From a filamentous cyanobacterium ESFC-1 (GTDB lineage: Bacteria; Cyanobacteriota; Cyanobacteriia; Cyanobacteriales; Spirulinaceae), in assembly GCA_000380225.1 (NCBI GenBank), contig KB904821.1:4825186-4889185 (forward strand): DNA of 64,000 nucleotides, written 5' to 3'. The first letter of the stretch is position 1, and each line of letters opens with the position of its first letter. Of the stretch, positions 1-9,516 are shown in pieces. The translations under genes were made by a program, and so were the position numbers. The notes below the pieces were generated by a model. That model did not search any database. It was not told the DNA's origin and saw only the letters and a list, made by a program, of their open reading frames with translations.

Positions 1-287
1 TTGTTTCCCAAGTTACTTAATTGTAAATTATATAGTATTTACAAATCGGATGTAAACATCCTAATCTCCTTCCTTGGTTCCACTAAGGGACGCACCAAAG
101 GAGGCTCTGTCTCGATTCTATAACAGAGATACTTTTGAGAAAAACCGCAATGTGAGTTTACGTCTCAAATAAGCAGCCATGCAAAAGTCTTTACCTATTT
201 ACTTTTGATGTATCCCTTACTGTATCAGGGTTTCAAAATTCGGTGAGGGGTAAATTATTCTGGATAGGTGCTTAAAAACACTATACG
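1..287. other. Intergenic, no gene recognised
   Basis: No open frame with family signatures and no RNA-like structure was recognised. It lies at the window edge, downstream of the minus-strand ABC permease, and could include the end of a gene outside the window. Confidence 0.4.
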
Positions 288-389
288 TTGTTAATTGTTA
301 ATTGTTAATTGTTAATTGTTAATTGTTAATTGTTAATTGTTAATTGTTAATTATTAATTATTAATTGTTAATTGTTAATTGTTAATTGT
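288..389. repeat. Heptanucleotide tandem array (TTGTTAA)n
   Basis: About 14 head-to-tail copies of TTGTTAA, with two copies changed to TTATTAA. This is a short tandemly repeated repetitive sequence of the kind common in filamentous cyanobacteria. It sits directly behind the stop codon of the ABC permease. The length probably varies by replication slippage. Confidence 0.9.
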
Positions 390-400
390 ACATTAAAAAA

Positions 401-1189
401 TCATGCTCCCATGCCGGAGTATTTTTTCAACCCTAGCCGCCATAACCAACGGTTTAAGACAAACACAATTAAACACCAACCTAAACTAATTAAAAAGCCT
501 CGTCCCAACTGGACTTCAAAACCCACTAAAATTGCAGAAGGAAAGTGAATCAGATAAGGAAAAGGAGTCCAAAGGGCAATTTCTCTAACCAAGGATGGAA
601 ACACGGACAACGGCGCAACCATACCCGATAGAAAGATATAAAACAAGTATAAAAACTGTTCAATCGCCGTGGCTCTTTCTGTCCAAAATGCCATCATTGC
701 GGCGGTATATTGCATCAAAAAACGCAGAATAAATGCGATCGCGATCGCGCCCATATAATATACAATTTGAGATAAGCTCGGCAACCAAGCAGCATCGGGA
801 TAAAGCCAGATAAATAAACCAATTAAGACAATAACAAAGGGAAAACGAGCAAATCTTTCCGAGACATGACGAGCGACATCGTGCCAAACGGGATCGATAG
901 GTTGCAGCAAACGAAAGGAAAGTTTACCTTCTAAAACATTGCGCTCAAAATCCCAAATTACCCAAACAATCGTGAATTGTCGCGTGAGAAAAACCGCCAA
1001 AAAATAACGGGCAAACTCCAAACTCGAAAGCCCAAAATTGCCACTTTCTGAGGCTTCAATCCAAACCCCCATTAAAATAATCGGGAGTGAGCCAGAAAGT
1101 ACCCAAAAAAACAATTCGGCTCGATATTCGACCATGTGAGCATAATACGTTGAGAAGAAAGTTGAGATTTGTTTGAATATCCAATTCAT
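401..1189 (-). CDS. ABC-2 type transporter permease
   Basis: Integral membrane subunit of an ABC exporter of the ABC-2 family (the DUF990-like type). About six hydrophobic segments are visible, with the soluble stretch EGKLSFRLLQPIDPVWHDV after the second; that arrangement and the length of about 262 residues fit the family. The longest frame begins at a TTG six codons upstream (1207), but the ATG at 1189 (MNWIFKQ) is the more natural start. No ATPase partner is in the window, so the substrate is unknown. The gene ends about 12 bp from a heptamer repeat array. Confidence 0.8.
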   Translation of the reverse strand: MNWIFKQISTFFSTYYAHMVEYRAELFFWVLSGSLPIILMGVWIEASESGNFGLSSLEFARYFLAVFLTRQFTIVWVIWDFERNVLEGKLSFRLLQPIDPVWHDVARHVSERFARFPFVIVLIGLFIWLYPDAAWLPSLSQIVYYMGAIAIAFILRFLMQYTAAMMAFWTERATAIEQFLYLFYIFLSGMVAPLSVFPSLVREIALWTPFPYLIHFPSAILVGFEVQLGRGFLISLGWCLIVFVLNRWLWRLGLKKYSGMGA

Positions 1190-1278
1190 GGCTTTAAAAT
1201 ATCTCAATGAAAAACCCAGTTTGGCTGAAACTGGGCTAATTTTAATTAAACTTAGAATTGATTAAAGGTAGGACGCAA

Positions 1279-1773
1279 TTAGAGATTGTCGAGAATCTTC
1301 TGCACGATATTCGTCCCACTCACCGCTTGCCAGCCAAACAAACCCACTAAGGCAATATTTAAGGTAATGTGGGTATAACGCGCCCACATTTTACCTTTTT
1401 GCATTAATGGGGACAAAGCCGCAGAAAGGGCAACTAAACCCGTCATGGTCAAGCCGACAATTAAGTGGGGCCCGACAAACAATTTGCCATTATTAATATA
1501 AGTAACGGCCATCCCGTTAATCGAACCTAGAACCAAAAAAGCGAGTAAAATTGCGCCAATATTGAAGTGACGGGTGTTAAAATTCTTTTTGACTAATTCT
1601 TTGCGCTCTTCTTTGTCAGCGTCGCGAGTGCGGCGAATTTGGAAACCTAAATACATCGCATAAAAGGACAATCCAAATAACACCCACATAAAAATAGGAT
1701 GGAGAAATTGCGAATAAGTTTTGACAGCTTCAGGAATTTCGAGATTCATTGTTAAATAAAGTGTACGAATCAT
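1279..1773 (-). CDS. DUF4079 membrane protein
   Basis: A 164-residue protein with four predicted membrane segments. It contains the FLHPIFMWVLFGLSFYAMYL start and a GPHLIVGLTMTGLVALSAAL segment, both typical of the cyanobacterial DUF4079 family, which resembles cytochrome-b561-like four-helix membrane proteins. A second ATG eight codons in (1749, MNLEIPEAV) is an equally possible start. The gene lies 72-90 bp upstream of the ABC permease on the same strand and may be co-transcribed with it. Function is unknown; a link to the photosynthetic or plasma membrane is only inference. Confidence 0.75.
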   Translation of the reverse strand: MIRTLYLTMNLEIPEAVKTYSQFLHPIFMWVLFGLSFYAMYLGFQIRRTRDADKEERKELVKKNFNTRHFNIGAILLAFLVLGSINGMAVTYINNGKLFVGPHLIVGLTMTGLVALSAALSPLMQKGKMWARYTHITLNIALVGLFGWQAVSGTNIVQKILDNL

Positions 1774-1950
1774 TCAGGGTCGCGATCAAACTTAACGTAA
1801 CATAAGTTTTGCTATTCTGGCCGTTGCTAATCTAACAGATTCGCTCATCATTGCGCGAGCAATCATGAGAGAAAAAGGAATATCCTCGCGTCTGGGGAAA
1901 GTTCATAAGATAATTAAGAGGGAATGATTTGAGACTGAGCAAAAATCAAG

Positions 1951-3324
1951 ATGGTTTCAGATGGGGATATGGCATTACTAAAAGCGGCTCGTACAGGCGA
2001 TCGCGAGACGGTAGAATCGGCTTTAAGTCGAGGTGTGGCTGTCGAGGGTAAAGATCGTCAGGGGATGACAGCATTGACGATCGCGGCACAACGGGGTTAT
2101 ATCGAAATTGTGCGATCGCTCCTCAATGCCGGGGCTAATGTTAATCATAAGTGCGATCGCTACGGGGTAACGGCGTTGATGTTGGCAGCGGCGGCGAATC
2201 AATCGGAGACGGTAAAGGTCTTAATTGCGGCAGGAGCAGACGTTAACGCGGTTAATGAGGACGGGACTCCGGCGATCGCGATCGCGGCTTATAAAGGCTA
2301 TTTAGGAGTGGTTAAAGCCTTGCTCGCGGCGGGGGCAAATCCCCAAATTAAAGACAAAGACGATGATACGGCGGTGTCTGTGGCGATTAAAGCCGGACAA
2401 GCTCAAATTGTCGCCGCTTTACAAGCCTATCCCCTCGACTCTCAGTTACGATGGGCTGCCATGAAAGAGGCGATCGCGACAGGACAACCCGACTGTTTAG
2501 CCGCCCTACAACCCACTGAAGCCGAAGTCAACGCGATCGCTCCCAACGGACAAACCTTACTCCTAGAGGCAATTTCTCGTCAAAACGTCGATTCTGTCCA
2601 AATTCTGCTTTCTGCCGGGGCCAAGCCCAATCTCAGCAACGCTGACGGCGAATTTCCCCTGATGTTGGCGGCGGCTAATGGCAACGTGGCGATTGTGGCG
2701 GCGTTGCTGGATGCGGGGGCAAATATCAACCAAACCGACGAAGACGGGGAAACCGCTTTACATTTTGCCACCGTCGAAGGCCATCTCGCGGTTGTGCGTT
2801 ATCTCCTCGATTATCAAGCCAACGTCGATCCCCGCAACCATTTGGGCGATACACCGTTGATTGTGGCAGCTTTACAGGGTTATGCCGAAATTGTCCAGCT
2901 TTTGCTGCAATATGGCGCACAAGTCAATGTGAGCAATGAAGGTGAAACGCCCCTCACCCTGGCTTTTTCTCAACAACATTTACCTGTCTTGGCTTTGTTA
3001 CTGCAAGCGGGGGCAGATGCCAATGCTCGCACACCTTCAGGAAAAACAATGTTAATGGTGGCTTGCGATCGCGGCCAAGTCCAGTTAGTGCAATCTCTCA
3101 TTCAAGCCGGGGCAGATGTCAATTTGCGAGACAAAACCAACGCAACGGCCTTGATGTGGGCGGCTCATCGCGGTCATAATGAGGTGATTCAACTACTCTT
3201 AGCCACAGGACAAGTCGATCTCAACGCTCGCAATCAGGGCGGCTATACGGCTTTAAAATTGGCACAATACAACGATTATGCCGACACGGTGATGCAACTC
3301 CAGCAAGCGGGGGCAACTGAGTGA
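1951..3324 (+). CDS. Ankyrin-repeat protein
   Basis: A 457-residue protein made almost wholly of about 13 ankyrin repeats of about 33 residues each (G-TAL--AA--G---IV--LL--GA-VN pattern), starting near residue 8 and running to the C-terminus. No signal peptide, membrane segment or attached enzymatic domain is visible. Ankyrin stacks are protein-binding scaffolds, so a cytoplasmic protein-protein role is likely; the partner cannot be read from the sequence. Several HIP1 octamers lie inside the gene, so it shares the host's sequence style and is probably long resident. A rho-independent terminator follows directly. Confidence 0.9.
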   Translation: MVSDGDMALLKAARTGDRETVESALSRGVAVEGKDRQGMTALTIAAQRGYIEIVRSLLNAGANVNHKCDRYGVTALMLAAAANQSETVKVLIAAGADVNAVNEDGTPAIAIAAYKGYLGVVKALLAAGANPQIKDKDDDTAVSVAIKAGQAQIVAALQAYPLDSQLRWAAMKEAIATGQPDCLAALQPTEAEVNAIAPNGQTLLLEAISRQNVDSVQILLSAGAKPNLSNADGEFPLMLAAANGNVAIVAALLDAGANINQTDEDGETALHFATVEGHLAVVRYLLDYQANVDPRNHLGDTPLIVAALQGYAEIVQLLLQYGAQVNVSNEGETPLTLAFSQQHLPVLALLLQAGADANARTPSGKTMLMVACDRGQVQLVQSLIQAGADVNLRDKTNATALMWAAHRGHNEVIQLLLATGQVDLNARNQGGYTALKLAQYNDYADTVMQLQQAGATE

Positions 3325-3342
3325 CAAGAAATGTCCCCAATT

Positions 3343-3389
3343 AAAAAGCCCTTGGGAGTCTTGCCGTGTTTCGACCCCAAAGGCTTTTT
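3343..3389 (+). terminator. Terminator of the ankyrin gene
   Basis: AAAAGCC-C-TTGGG pairs with CCCAA-A-GGCTTTT around a loop of about 18 nt and ends in a T run. It starts 19 bp behind the ankyrin stop codon. Confidence 0.7.
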
Positions 3390-3479
3390 GCTCATTAATT
3401 CCTCACACACGACTGTATTATGGTCTTTTCGCGATCGCACTGTTCCGCATAGGGTGACAGTTTTAGAATTGACACCCTG

Positions 3480-3558
3480 TTTGGTCATTTGTCATTTGTC
3501 ATTTGTCATTTGTTATTGGTTGTTGGTAACTGGTAACTGGTCAATGGTCACTGGTCAC
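3480..3558. repeat. Short tandem repeats (GTCATTT and GGTAACT types)
   Basis: Three to four copies of GTCATTT run into copies of GGTAACT/GGTCACT. The arrangement is typical of cyanobacterial slippage repeats. No coding potential. Confidence 0.8.
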
Positions 3559-3589
3559 TAAAAAAACTGATGACTCTCCAGAAACTTAA

Positions 3590-3745
3590 TTTTACTTTTT
3601 GAGCCTGAAACCTTAGTATAGTCTGGCGTTGAGCCTTTTTATAGAGTCTACCCTCTAGCAAGAAGTTTCTGACCCCCTTTCTGGGGCTTGCATCCCACCT
3701 CCCCCCCGACTGCCGATTGCCGATTGCCGATTGCCCCTTAGAGGC
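3590..3745. repeat. Dispersed spacer repeat, copy 1
   Basis: Shares ordered blocks with 16300-16412 and 16480-16735: TTAATTTTACTTTTTGAG, CTTAGTATAGTCTGGCGTTG, GAGTCTACCCTCTAG, AAGTTTCTGACCCCCTTTCT, then CACCTCCCCCCCGA and GATTGCC heptamers. No open frame. Like copy 3, it lies behind the 3' end of a minus-strand gene. Confidence 0.75.
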
Positions 3746-3796
3746 TGTTGACTGATGACTGATAACTGAAAAAGCTGATGACTCTGATGACTGAAA

Positions 3797-4207
3797 TTAC
3801 CTAAACGCCTTAGCCTCCCTCACCCAAACCTGGACGCGATCGACAGGAGGGGTTAAATCTTTGCGTTGCATCATTGAGACATATAGGCGCGTAATCTGGC
3901 GATGGAGATGAGACGCGGGAGTTTGAGCGAGTTGGGCGCTGGAAATAATGCCACTGTGGAGGATAATGCCGCAATATTCGCAACCAACGCTTGGAATGCG
4001 GGCAAGATCGGCTAAGGCGATCCATTTACTGAGATATTGAGGATGGATTTGTAGTTGAGATGCGATCTCGTTTTTGGTTTGAGGAGTGCGAGTTTTTTGT
4101 AAGAGTTGTTGAGTAGTAGTGATACCAATTGATTGCAGGTTTTCGCGATCGCGATCGCTAATTCCTGGGAGTTTTTCAATTGGCCAATCGCAGCCTGGCT
4201 TGACCAT
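3797..4207 (-). CDS. DUF4332 domain protein
   Basis: A 136-residue protein matching DUF4332, a helix-hairpin-helix-like family frequent in cyanobacteria. It opens with WPIEKLPGISDRDRENLQSI, a classic HhH segment that usually contacts nucleic acid. A second similar helical segment follows (WIALADLARIPSVGCEYCGI), then a basic C-terminus. No catalytic motif is visible. The start ATG at 4207 precedes MVKPGCDWPI and has no close competitor. The gene stands alone, with repeat-rich spacers on both sides. DNA or RNA binding is inferred from the fold only. Confidence 0.75.
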   Translation of the reverse strand: MVKPGCDWPIEKLPGISDRDRENLQSIGITTTQQLLQKTRTPQTKNEIASQLQIHPQYLSKWIALADLARIPSVGCEYCGIILHSGIISSAQLAQTPASHLHRQITRLYVSMMQRKDLTPPVDRVQVWVREAKAFR

Positions 4208-4473
4208 TTTTGATCCTGGGGGTTATATCGCTAGAATACTGGCATATAGTAGTTAAATAAGAAATGTGAACCCTAAAACCTCGTTCCTAAGTTATACCTG
4301 GTAACAAAAAAACAAGGACAAAGCCATTGATTAGGACGATTTTATATTATTAAGAAAAACCTAGATTTGAGTTGACGTTCACAATGTAAATACTATATTA
4401 GCGGATAGAGTTAGCCAATTAACTAAAATATCCGCTTAAATGAAGAATAGAATGAAGCGCTTTTAGCTTAAAT

Positions 4474-5709
4474 ATGATAAGTATTCGGCATTGCTATCTC
4501 TGGGCGGTTGGGCTTTTGCTCTCAGGCTTAACGCTGTCTGGATGTGACTCATCCGCTACCGCCCCCTCAGATACAGCCTCCTCAAATACAGTGCCAGATG
4601 CAGTATCTTCAGAAGCTGCACCCGCAGAATCGACCGAACCCCTTGCACAAACTCCCACACCCCAGGCCGTCACCCTTGTAGAATCACTAGAGCATCCCTG
4701 GGGACTCACCTGGCTACCCGACGGCACTCTGCTAGTCACCGAGAGACCCGGACGACTCCGCATTATCCGGGACGGAGTGCTAGAGCCAACCCCTGTGAGC
4801 GGTCTGCCCGATGTATTCAGTCGAGGACAGGGTGGCCTGATGGATGTTTCTGTTCATCCCCAGTTTGCTGAAAATCAGTGGGTATATTTTACCTACGCTG
4901 ATGGTACTGGCTCGGCCAATCGTACACAGGTGGCTCGCGCTCAGTTTGACGGCAGTGCTTTATCGAATTGGCAGGTGATTTTTGAAGTAAATCGGACAAA
5001 AGAAGGAACTCAGCACTTCGGCTCTCGTTTGGCCTGGATGCCAGACGGCACTTTGTTGGTTTCGATTGGGGATGGGGGCAATCCACCGATTACTCTGGAT
5101 GGCGAACTAATACGTCATCAAGCCCAAAATTTAAGCAGTCATTTAGGCTCATTAATTCGGCTCAATGATGATGGCTCAGTCCCTGATGATAATCCTTTTG
5201 TCGATACACCGGGGGCAGACCCCACCATTTGGAGCTACGGTCATCGCAACATTCAAGGGTTAGCCCTTGATTCGCTCACCGGTCAGGTATGGGCCACAGA
5301 ACATGGTTCTCGCGGCGGTGATGAGCTAAACCGCATCGACAAGAGTGAAAACTACGGTTGGCCGCTGGTGACCCATAGCCGCGAGTATTCGGGTGGCGAG
5401 ATTTCATCGGAGCGATCGCGCCCCGGTATGGTAGACCCCTTAATCGTTTGGACACCTGCTATTGCGCCTTCTGGACTGACAGTATATCGAGGTGACCGAG
5501 TACCTCAGTGGCAAGGGGACTTGTTTGCTGGTGGCCTTGTCTCGCAATCGATTCAGCAAATTCGGCTAGATGACTCAGGCGCTGTCTTGGGCCAAACCCC
5601 TATCAACATTGGGCAGCGAGTGCGGGAAGTCGCCCAAGGCCCAGACGGATTTATCTATGTCTTGACGGATGAATCTAATGGTCGTTTGGTACGCTTAGAA
5701 CCTGGCTAA
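4474..5709 (+). CDS. PQQ-dependent sugar dehydrogenase-like lipoprotein
   Basis: A 411-residue six-bladed beta-propeller of the soluble aldose sugar dehydrogenase (YliI-like) family, which oxidises sugars in the periplasm using pyrroloquinoline quinone. A lipobox (LTLSGC, Cys near residue 24) ends the signal peptide and is followed by an Ala/Ser/Thr/Pro-rich linker to about residue 65. Propeller landmarks are LEHPWGLTWLPDGTLLVTER, QGGLMDVSVHPQF, YGHRNIQGLA and EHGSRGGDELN. Length and order agree with the family. The host may need to import PQQ, since no PQQ synthesis genes are nearby. It is flanked by spacers without partners, so it is probably monocistronic. Confidence 0.88.
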   Translation: MISIRHCYLWAVGLLLSGLTLSGCDSSATAPSDTASSNTVPDAVSSEAAPAESTEPLAQTPTPQAVTLVESLEHPWGLTWLPDGTLLVTERPGRLRIIRDGVLEPTPVSGLPDVFSRGQGGLMDVSVHPQFAENQWVYFTYADGTGSANRTQVARAQFDGSALSNWQVIFEVNRTKEGTQHFGSRLAWMPDGTLLVSIGDGGNPPITLDGELIRHQAQNLSSHLGSLIRLNDDGSVPDDNPFVDTPGADPTIWSYGHRNIQGLALDSLTGQVWATEHGSRGGDELNRIDKSENYGWPLVTHSREYSGGEISSERSRPGMVDPLIVWTPAIAPSGLTVYRGDRVPQWQGDLFAGGLVSQSIQQIRLDDSGAVLGQTPINIGQRVREVAQGPDGFIYVLTDESNGRLVRLEPG

Positions 5710-5799
5710 ACCAACCCACCGAATCGAGCAATTTTTCTGAATCAACGCCTCCGCAGAATGTTGAAAATGCCTGGGGAAAAGATGCCAATTCTAAGGCGA

Positions 5800-6090
5800 T
5801 TCTTCAGGAGGTAAATACACCACTGCGAAGTACTATAGGGTTTCTCCTTGGGCAACCGTATTCATTGGGGGGGAATACCCGCAAAACTGCCCAGGACTGA
5901 GATAAATAATCCGGCTTCAAGCTGACCGCTAATACTAAAAACTCGCCAATTTGAATCTAAATCTTTAAGCTGGAAAGAGGGGGAATCGCGATCGCCTTCG
6001 AGGACTTCAGTTAACGGTTGACTGTAACTTGGTTTGACGGGGAATAAAAGGAGGGTGGCGAAACACCGAGGCGATCGCGGCTTTTTTGAT
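5800..6090 (-). pseudogene. Decayed exported-protein remnant
   Basis: The 447-bp spacer between the sugar dehydrogenase and the sulfatase holds a minus-strand open stretch of about 75 codons (stop at 5862-5864) without an in-frame ATG. It reads FATLLLFPVKPSYSQ (like a signal-peptide end) and then DLDSNWRVFSISGQLEAGLF. Past the stop, another frame continues with NTVAQGETL, a stop, then YFAVVYLPP. From memory this layout resembles a family of small exported cyanobacterial proteins with a W-R-F-I core and a later G-E-T-Y-VAYRLPP segment. I read it as a frame-shifted, 5'-truncated relic. The family assignment is tentative. Confidence 0.4.
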
Positions 6091-6156
6091 TAAGTTTACG
6101 ATCAAAATTATTGAATTTTTTAGTTTGAAATTATCAGAGTTAATCATACCACAATT

Positions 6157-7605
6157 ATGTCTATTTATCAAAAACTCACTCGTCGTTCTTTTATCACAAC
6201 TTCATTAGCAACAAGTAGCTTAATTATTGCCAGTCAAGTATTAGCGCAAGCGGGTCAAAACACCCCACCACAACGCAATATTTTAATACTGATTTCTGAC
6301 GACCAAGGCATCGACCAAATTGGGTGTTATGGCAACCAAAAAGTAGCGACACCGAACTTAGATAACCTGGCAAAAAATGGAGTCCGATTTACCCAAGCTT
6401 TCACCCCTTCTGCGTCTTGTAGTGCCAGTCGCGGTAGTATTTTAACCGGGCTTTTTCCCCACCAAAATGGTCAATACGGCCATCAACATCGTCAGCATAA
6501 TTTTAGCTTGCATGAGTGGGTACAGCCCCTACCAATGTTGCTTAAAAATAGGGGTTATCAAACCGGGTTAATTGGTAAACTTCATGTTGGTGGAACTCCC
6601 GAACAATTACCCTTTGATTTTGTGGTTTATCGCGATGAATTGATGGTAAATCGGGATGTCCAGAAAATGGCGAATAAAGCCGGAGAATTTTTTAATTCTG
6701 ACTCATCCAAGCCCTTTTTCTTGCTTGTTGGTTATTCCGATCCCCATCGTTTAGGGGAAACCTTTGGCAATGAACCCAACTATCCCGGAGTTGAGTCTAA
6801 AAAGTATCAACCGGACGAAGTTGAGATTCCTTATTATGTGCCAGATATCCCAGAATCGCGAGCAGAAATGGCTGAAATGTACGAAGCGATCGCGCGATTA
6901 GATACCGGAATTGGTATGGTTATCGATCAGTTGAAAAAATCGGGAAGATACGAAGACACCTTAATTTTATATCTCACCGATAACGGCATTCCCTTTCCCG
7001 GTGCGAAGACTAATCTGTATAACCCTGGGTCAAATTTACCCCTGATTGCGTCTCATCCTAAACTGATTCAACCGAATCAAATCAACCGCAACTTAATTAG
7101 TTTTACCGACTTAGTTCCCACCCTGTTAGACTATACTAAAACTGACCCCCCCACCCATCAATTACCAGGGCGATCTTTTCTACCCATTATTAACACCGAA
7201 AAGTCGGCAGATTGGTCAGAAGCTTATGTGTCTCATGTCTTCCACGGTATCCACATGTATTATCCCATGCGGGGCGTTTGTACCGGGAAATATAAATACC
7301 TGAATAACCTATATGCCGATCTAAAATACCCCATTGCCCTCGATATTTTGCGATCGCCCACTTGGAACGGAATGTTAGAACGGAACTTAGATAAAGTCGG
7401 TTCGCGCCCTCTCGAAAACTATCTCCACCGACCTTCAGAGGAGCTATACGACCTGGAAAACGACCCCCAGGAGTTATTTAACCTCGCAGACGATCCTCGC
7501 TTCACAGACGTTTTAGAAACCCTGAGAAGCAAGGTTCAAAAAATGCGAGAAAGCACTAACGACCCGTGGCTAACGCAGGCTGCAAAACTTCGCCAGTTAA
7601 GCTAA
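6157..7605 (+). CDS. Tat-exported sulfatase family protein
   Basis: A 482-residue member of the sulfatase branch of the alkaline phosphatase superfamily. It has a twin-arginine signal (TRRSFITTS, Arg9-Arg10, cleavage near LAQA), so export folded is expected. [15 protein letters not shown] (Asp48-Asp49) supplies metal ligands, and [20 protein letters not shown] the later metal and substrate residues. The catalytic segment is Cys88-Ser-Ala-Ser-Arg92 followed by GSILTG; the usual signature is C-x-P-S-R, so the proline is replaced by alanine. Sulfatases of this type need Cys-to-formylglycine conversion. The last 50 bp overlap the convergent miaB gene. Confidence 0.87.
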   Translation: MSIYQKLTRRSFITTSLATSSLIIASQVLAQAGQNTPPQRNILILISDDQGIDQIGCYGNQKVATPNLDNLAKNGVRFTQAFTPSASCSASRGSILTGLFPHQNGQYGHQHRQHNFSLHEWVQPLPMLLKNRGYQTGLIGKLHVGGTPEQLPFDFVVYRDELMVNRDVQKMANKAGEFFNSDSSKPFFLLVGYSDPHRLGETFGNEPNYPGVESKKYQPDEVEIPYYVPDIPESRAEMAEMYEAIARLDTGIGMVIDQLKKSGRYEDTLILYLTDNGIPFPGAKTNLYNPGSNLPLIASHPKLIQPNQINRNLISFTDLVPTLLDYTKTDPPTHQLPGRSFLPIINTEKSADWSEAYVSHVFHGIHMYYPMRGVCTGKYKYLNNLYADLKYPIALDILRSPTWNGMLERNLDKVGSRPLENYLHRPSEELYDLENDPQELFNLADDPRFTDVLETLRSKVQKMRESTNDPWLTQAAKLRQLS

Positions 7606-8920
7606 ACGCCCGGACTTCGGTCACTTTGACTTGAACGATTTTGCCTCTGAATTCGTTGATATCTCCAGCAAAAAATGTCAGGCGATTACCGCGAGTCCGA
7701 CCCACCAGTTGGGAAGTATCTCTGGGGTTAATATCTTCGACCAGGACTTCTTCAATGCGGTTGAGATACCGTTGCGATCGCGCCATCGCCTTTACCGATA
7801 CTAACCGATTGAGACGTTGGAGGCGATCGCTTTTCACTTCCTCGCTGAGTTGACTCTCCCACAGGGCAGCAGGAGTCCCAGGCCGCGGTGAATAGGCCGC
7901 CGTATTTACCAGGTCAAAAGCCACATCTTCAACTAATTTCAGGGTATTTTCAAACTGTTCCTCGGTTTCCCCCGGAAAACCCACAATCGCATCGGCACTA
8001 ATCGCGGCATCGGGCATATACTCCCGAATCTTATCGATAATGCGGCGATACTTCTGATGAGTGTAACCCCGCGACATAGCTTTGAGTAACTCGTTATCCC
8101 CCGATTGGAAAGGAATGTGGAAATGTTCGCACACCTTCGGGAGTTCCTGGCAAGCCTTAATCAGCCGTTCGGTGAAATAGCGGGGGTGACTCGTCGCAAA
8201 GCGAATGCGCTCAATTCCCGGTACATCGTGGACGTAATACAGTAAATCCGTGAGGGTGTGTTGGTGTCGTCCCGAATCGGTCACACCGGGTAAATCGCGA
8301 CCGTAAGCGTCGATATTTTGCCCCAGTAGGGTCACTTCCTTATAACCCTGCTGTCCCAACATTTCCATTTCAGCCCGAATCGCCTCCGGGGTACGGGATT
8401 GTTCGACACCCCGCACATTCGGAACGACGCAATAGGTACAGCGTTCGTTACAGCCATAAATCACATTCACCCAAGCGGTGACGCTACTATCGCGACGGGG
8501 CTTAGTAATATCTTCTGCGATTTCAATTGGTTCAGTGGCTATCACTTGGCTGCCGTCGAATACCTGTTCGAGTAAATCCCCCAAGCGGTTCGCGTGTTGG
8601 GGCCCCATCACCAAATCCAACTCTGGGACGCGACGCAGCAGTTGTTCTCCTTCTTGCTGGGCCACACAACCGGCCACAATGAGCGTTAAATCCGGTTGTT
8701 CGTGTTTGCGCTTGGCTTGTCGTCCCAGATAAGAATAAACCTTTTGTTCGGCATTATCGCGAATGGTGCAGGTATTGTAGAGAATCACATCTGCTTGGTT
8801 GGGGTCTTCTGACCATTGCAACCCCATATCTTCGAGAATACCAGCCATACGCTCGGAGTCGGCTTTGTTCATCTGACAGCCGAAGGTGGTAATGTGATAG
8901 CGGCGGGATGTTGCGGTCAT
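7556..8920 (-). CDS. miaB: tRNA-2-methylthio-N6-dimethylallyladenosine synthase
   Basis: A 454-residue radical-SAM methylthiotransferase that adds the 2-methylthio group to i6A37 of tRNAs reading UNN codons. The N-terminal UPF0004 domain starts [18 protein letters not shown] and contributes three Cys for one 4Fe-4S cluster. The radical SAM motif is [17 protein letters not shown] (CxxxCxxC). A TRAM domain closes the protein ([20 protein letters not shown]). All expected motifs are present and the length is standard. The 3' end overlaps the convergent sulfatase gene by 50 bp. Confidence 0.97.
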   Translation of the reverse strand: MTATSRRYHITTFGCQMNKADSERMAGILEDMGLQWSEDPNQADVILYNTCTIRDNAEQKVYSYLGRQAKRKHEQPDLTLIVAGCVAQQEGEQLLRRVPELDLVMGPQHANRLGDLLEQVFDGSQVIATEPIEIAEDITKPRRDSSVTAWVNVIYGCNERCTYCVVPNVRGVEQSRTPEAIRAEMEMLGQQGYKEVTLLGQNIDAYGRDLPGVTDSGRHQHTLTDLLYYVHDVPGIERIRFATSHPRYFTERLIKACQELPKVCEHFHIPFQSGDNELLKAMSRGYTHQKYRRIIDKIREYMPDAAISADAIVGFPGETEEQFENTLKLVEDVAFDLVNTAAYSPRPGTPAALWESQLSEEVKSDRLQRLNRLVSVKAMARSQRYLNRIEEVLVEDINPRDTSQLVGRTRGNRLTFFAGDINEFRGKIVQVKVTEVRAFSLTGEVLQPALATGR

Positions 8921-9058
8921 GGTAATTTCAGGGGTGCGATCGCGTAAAACGTTTAAAAAGACTTGTTCTATCTTACAAGTTTCGTCACAGTTTCGTGGGC
9001 AGCTTTTTCAGTTATCGCCTCATCAGTCATCAGTTTTTGGGCAGTAGGCAATCGTTAT

Positions 9059-9082
9059 GTAGGGGCGGGGTTTCCCCGCCCA
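9059..9082. repeat. GGGGCGGGG-TTT-CCCCGCCC hairpin repeat
   Basis: A perfect GC hairpin (GGGCGGGG/CCCCGCCC around TTT). Relatives occur at 16611-16634, 36397-36415 and seven times in the 42811-43147 array. It is a small dispersed palindrome in an otherwise gene-free 8921-9516 spacer. Confidence 0.7.
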
Positions 9083-9118
9083 ATAACCAATAACTGGTGC
9101 GACCCCGCGCCGCCGAAA

Positions 9119-9169
9119 GCGTCGAGACCCCGCGCCGCCGAAAGGCGCAAGGGAATGCTCGACAAGACA
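9119..9169. repeat. 51-bp dispersed palindromic repeat, copy 1
   Basis: This unit begins GCGTCGAGACCCCGCG and ends GGGAATGCTCGACAAGACA. Near-identical 51-bp units lie at 36566-36616 and, inverted, at 45521-45571. The TCGAG/CTCGA arms can pair. Behind this copy a partial second unit (GGCGCAAGGGAACGCG) follows. Confidence 0.8.
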
Positions 9170-9384
9170 GGCGCAAGGGAACGCGCACCAGAAATAACCA
9201 ACAACCAACAACCAACAACAAAATTTGACAAACCCCCCTCAAATTACCGATAATAAAAAACTGCGTGTAAACCCAAGCTCGGATCGGGTAAACTCATCCC
9301 CCATCGATCCAAGAATGAGGATGAGAGCGTTATTAATCATTCGTCATTGATAAATACAAATGACTTAGGACTAATGACCAAGGA

Positions 9385-9512
9385 CAAAGCGACGGGAGAC
9401 CCGTTCTCCCAACTGTTCGCTGAGTAGGCAACATAGTCGCTTTCAGTAAATCGCTAACCAAAGCAGAAATCATCAGCATTTCAGCTACCCGTACGGCCCT
9501 TTTAGAGGATAA
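9385..9512 (+). promoter_or_regulatory. 5' leader of rplU (possible structured leader)
   Basis: The roughly 130 nt before rplU are free of slippage repeats and contain compact inverted repeats (for example GGGAGA-CCCGT-TCTCCC near 9400) and an AGAGGA ribosome-binding site about 8 nt before the ATG. Ribosomal protein L21 genes often carry regulatory leaders, so autoregulation is plausible, but no consensus could be checked. Confidence 0.3.
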
Positions 9513-9516
9513 ATCC

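Noticed and set aside
3331-3561. 76-residue frame behind the ankyrin gene
   Set aside because: It starts over the terminator hairpin and continues through heptamer repeats.
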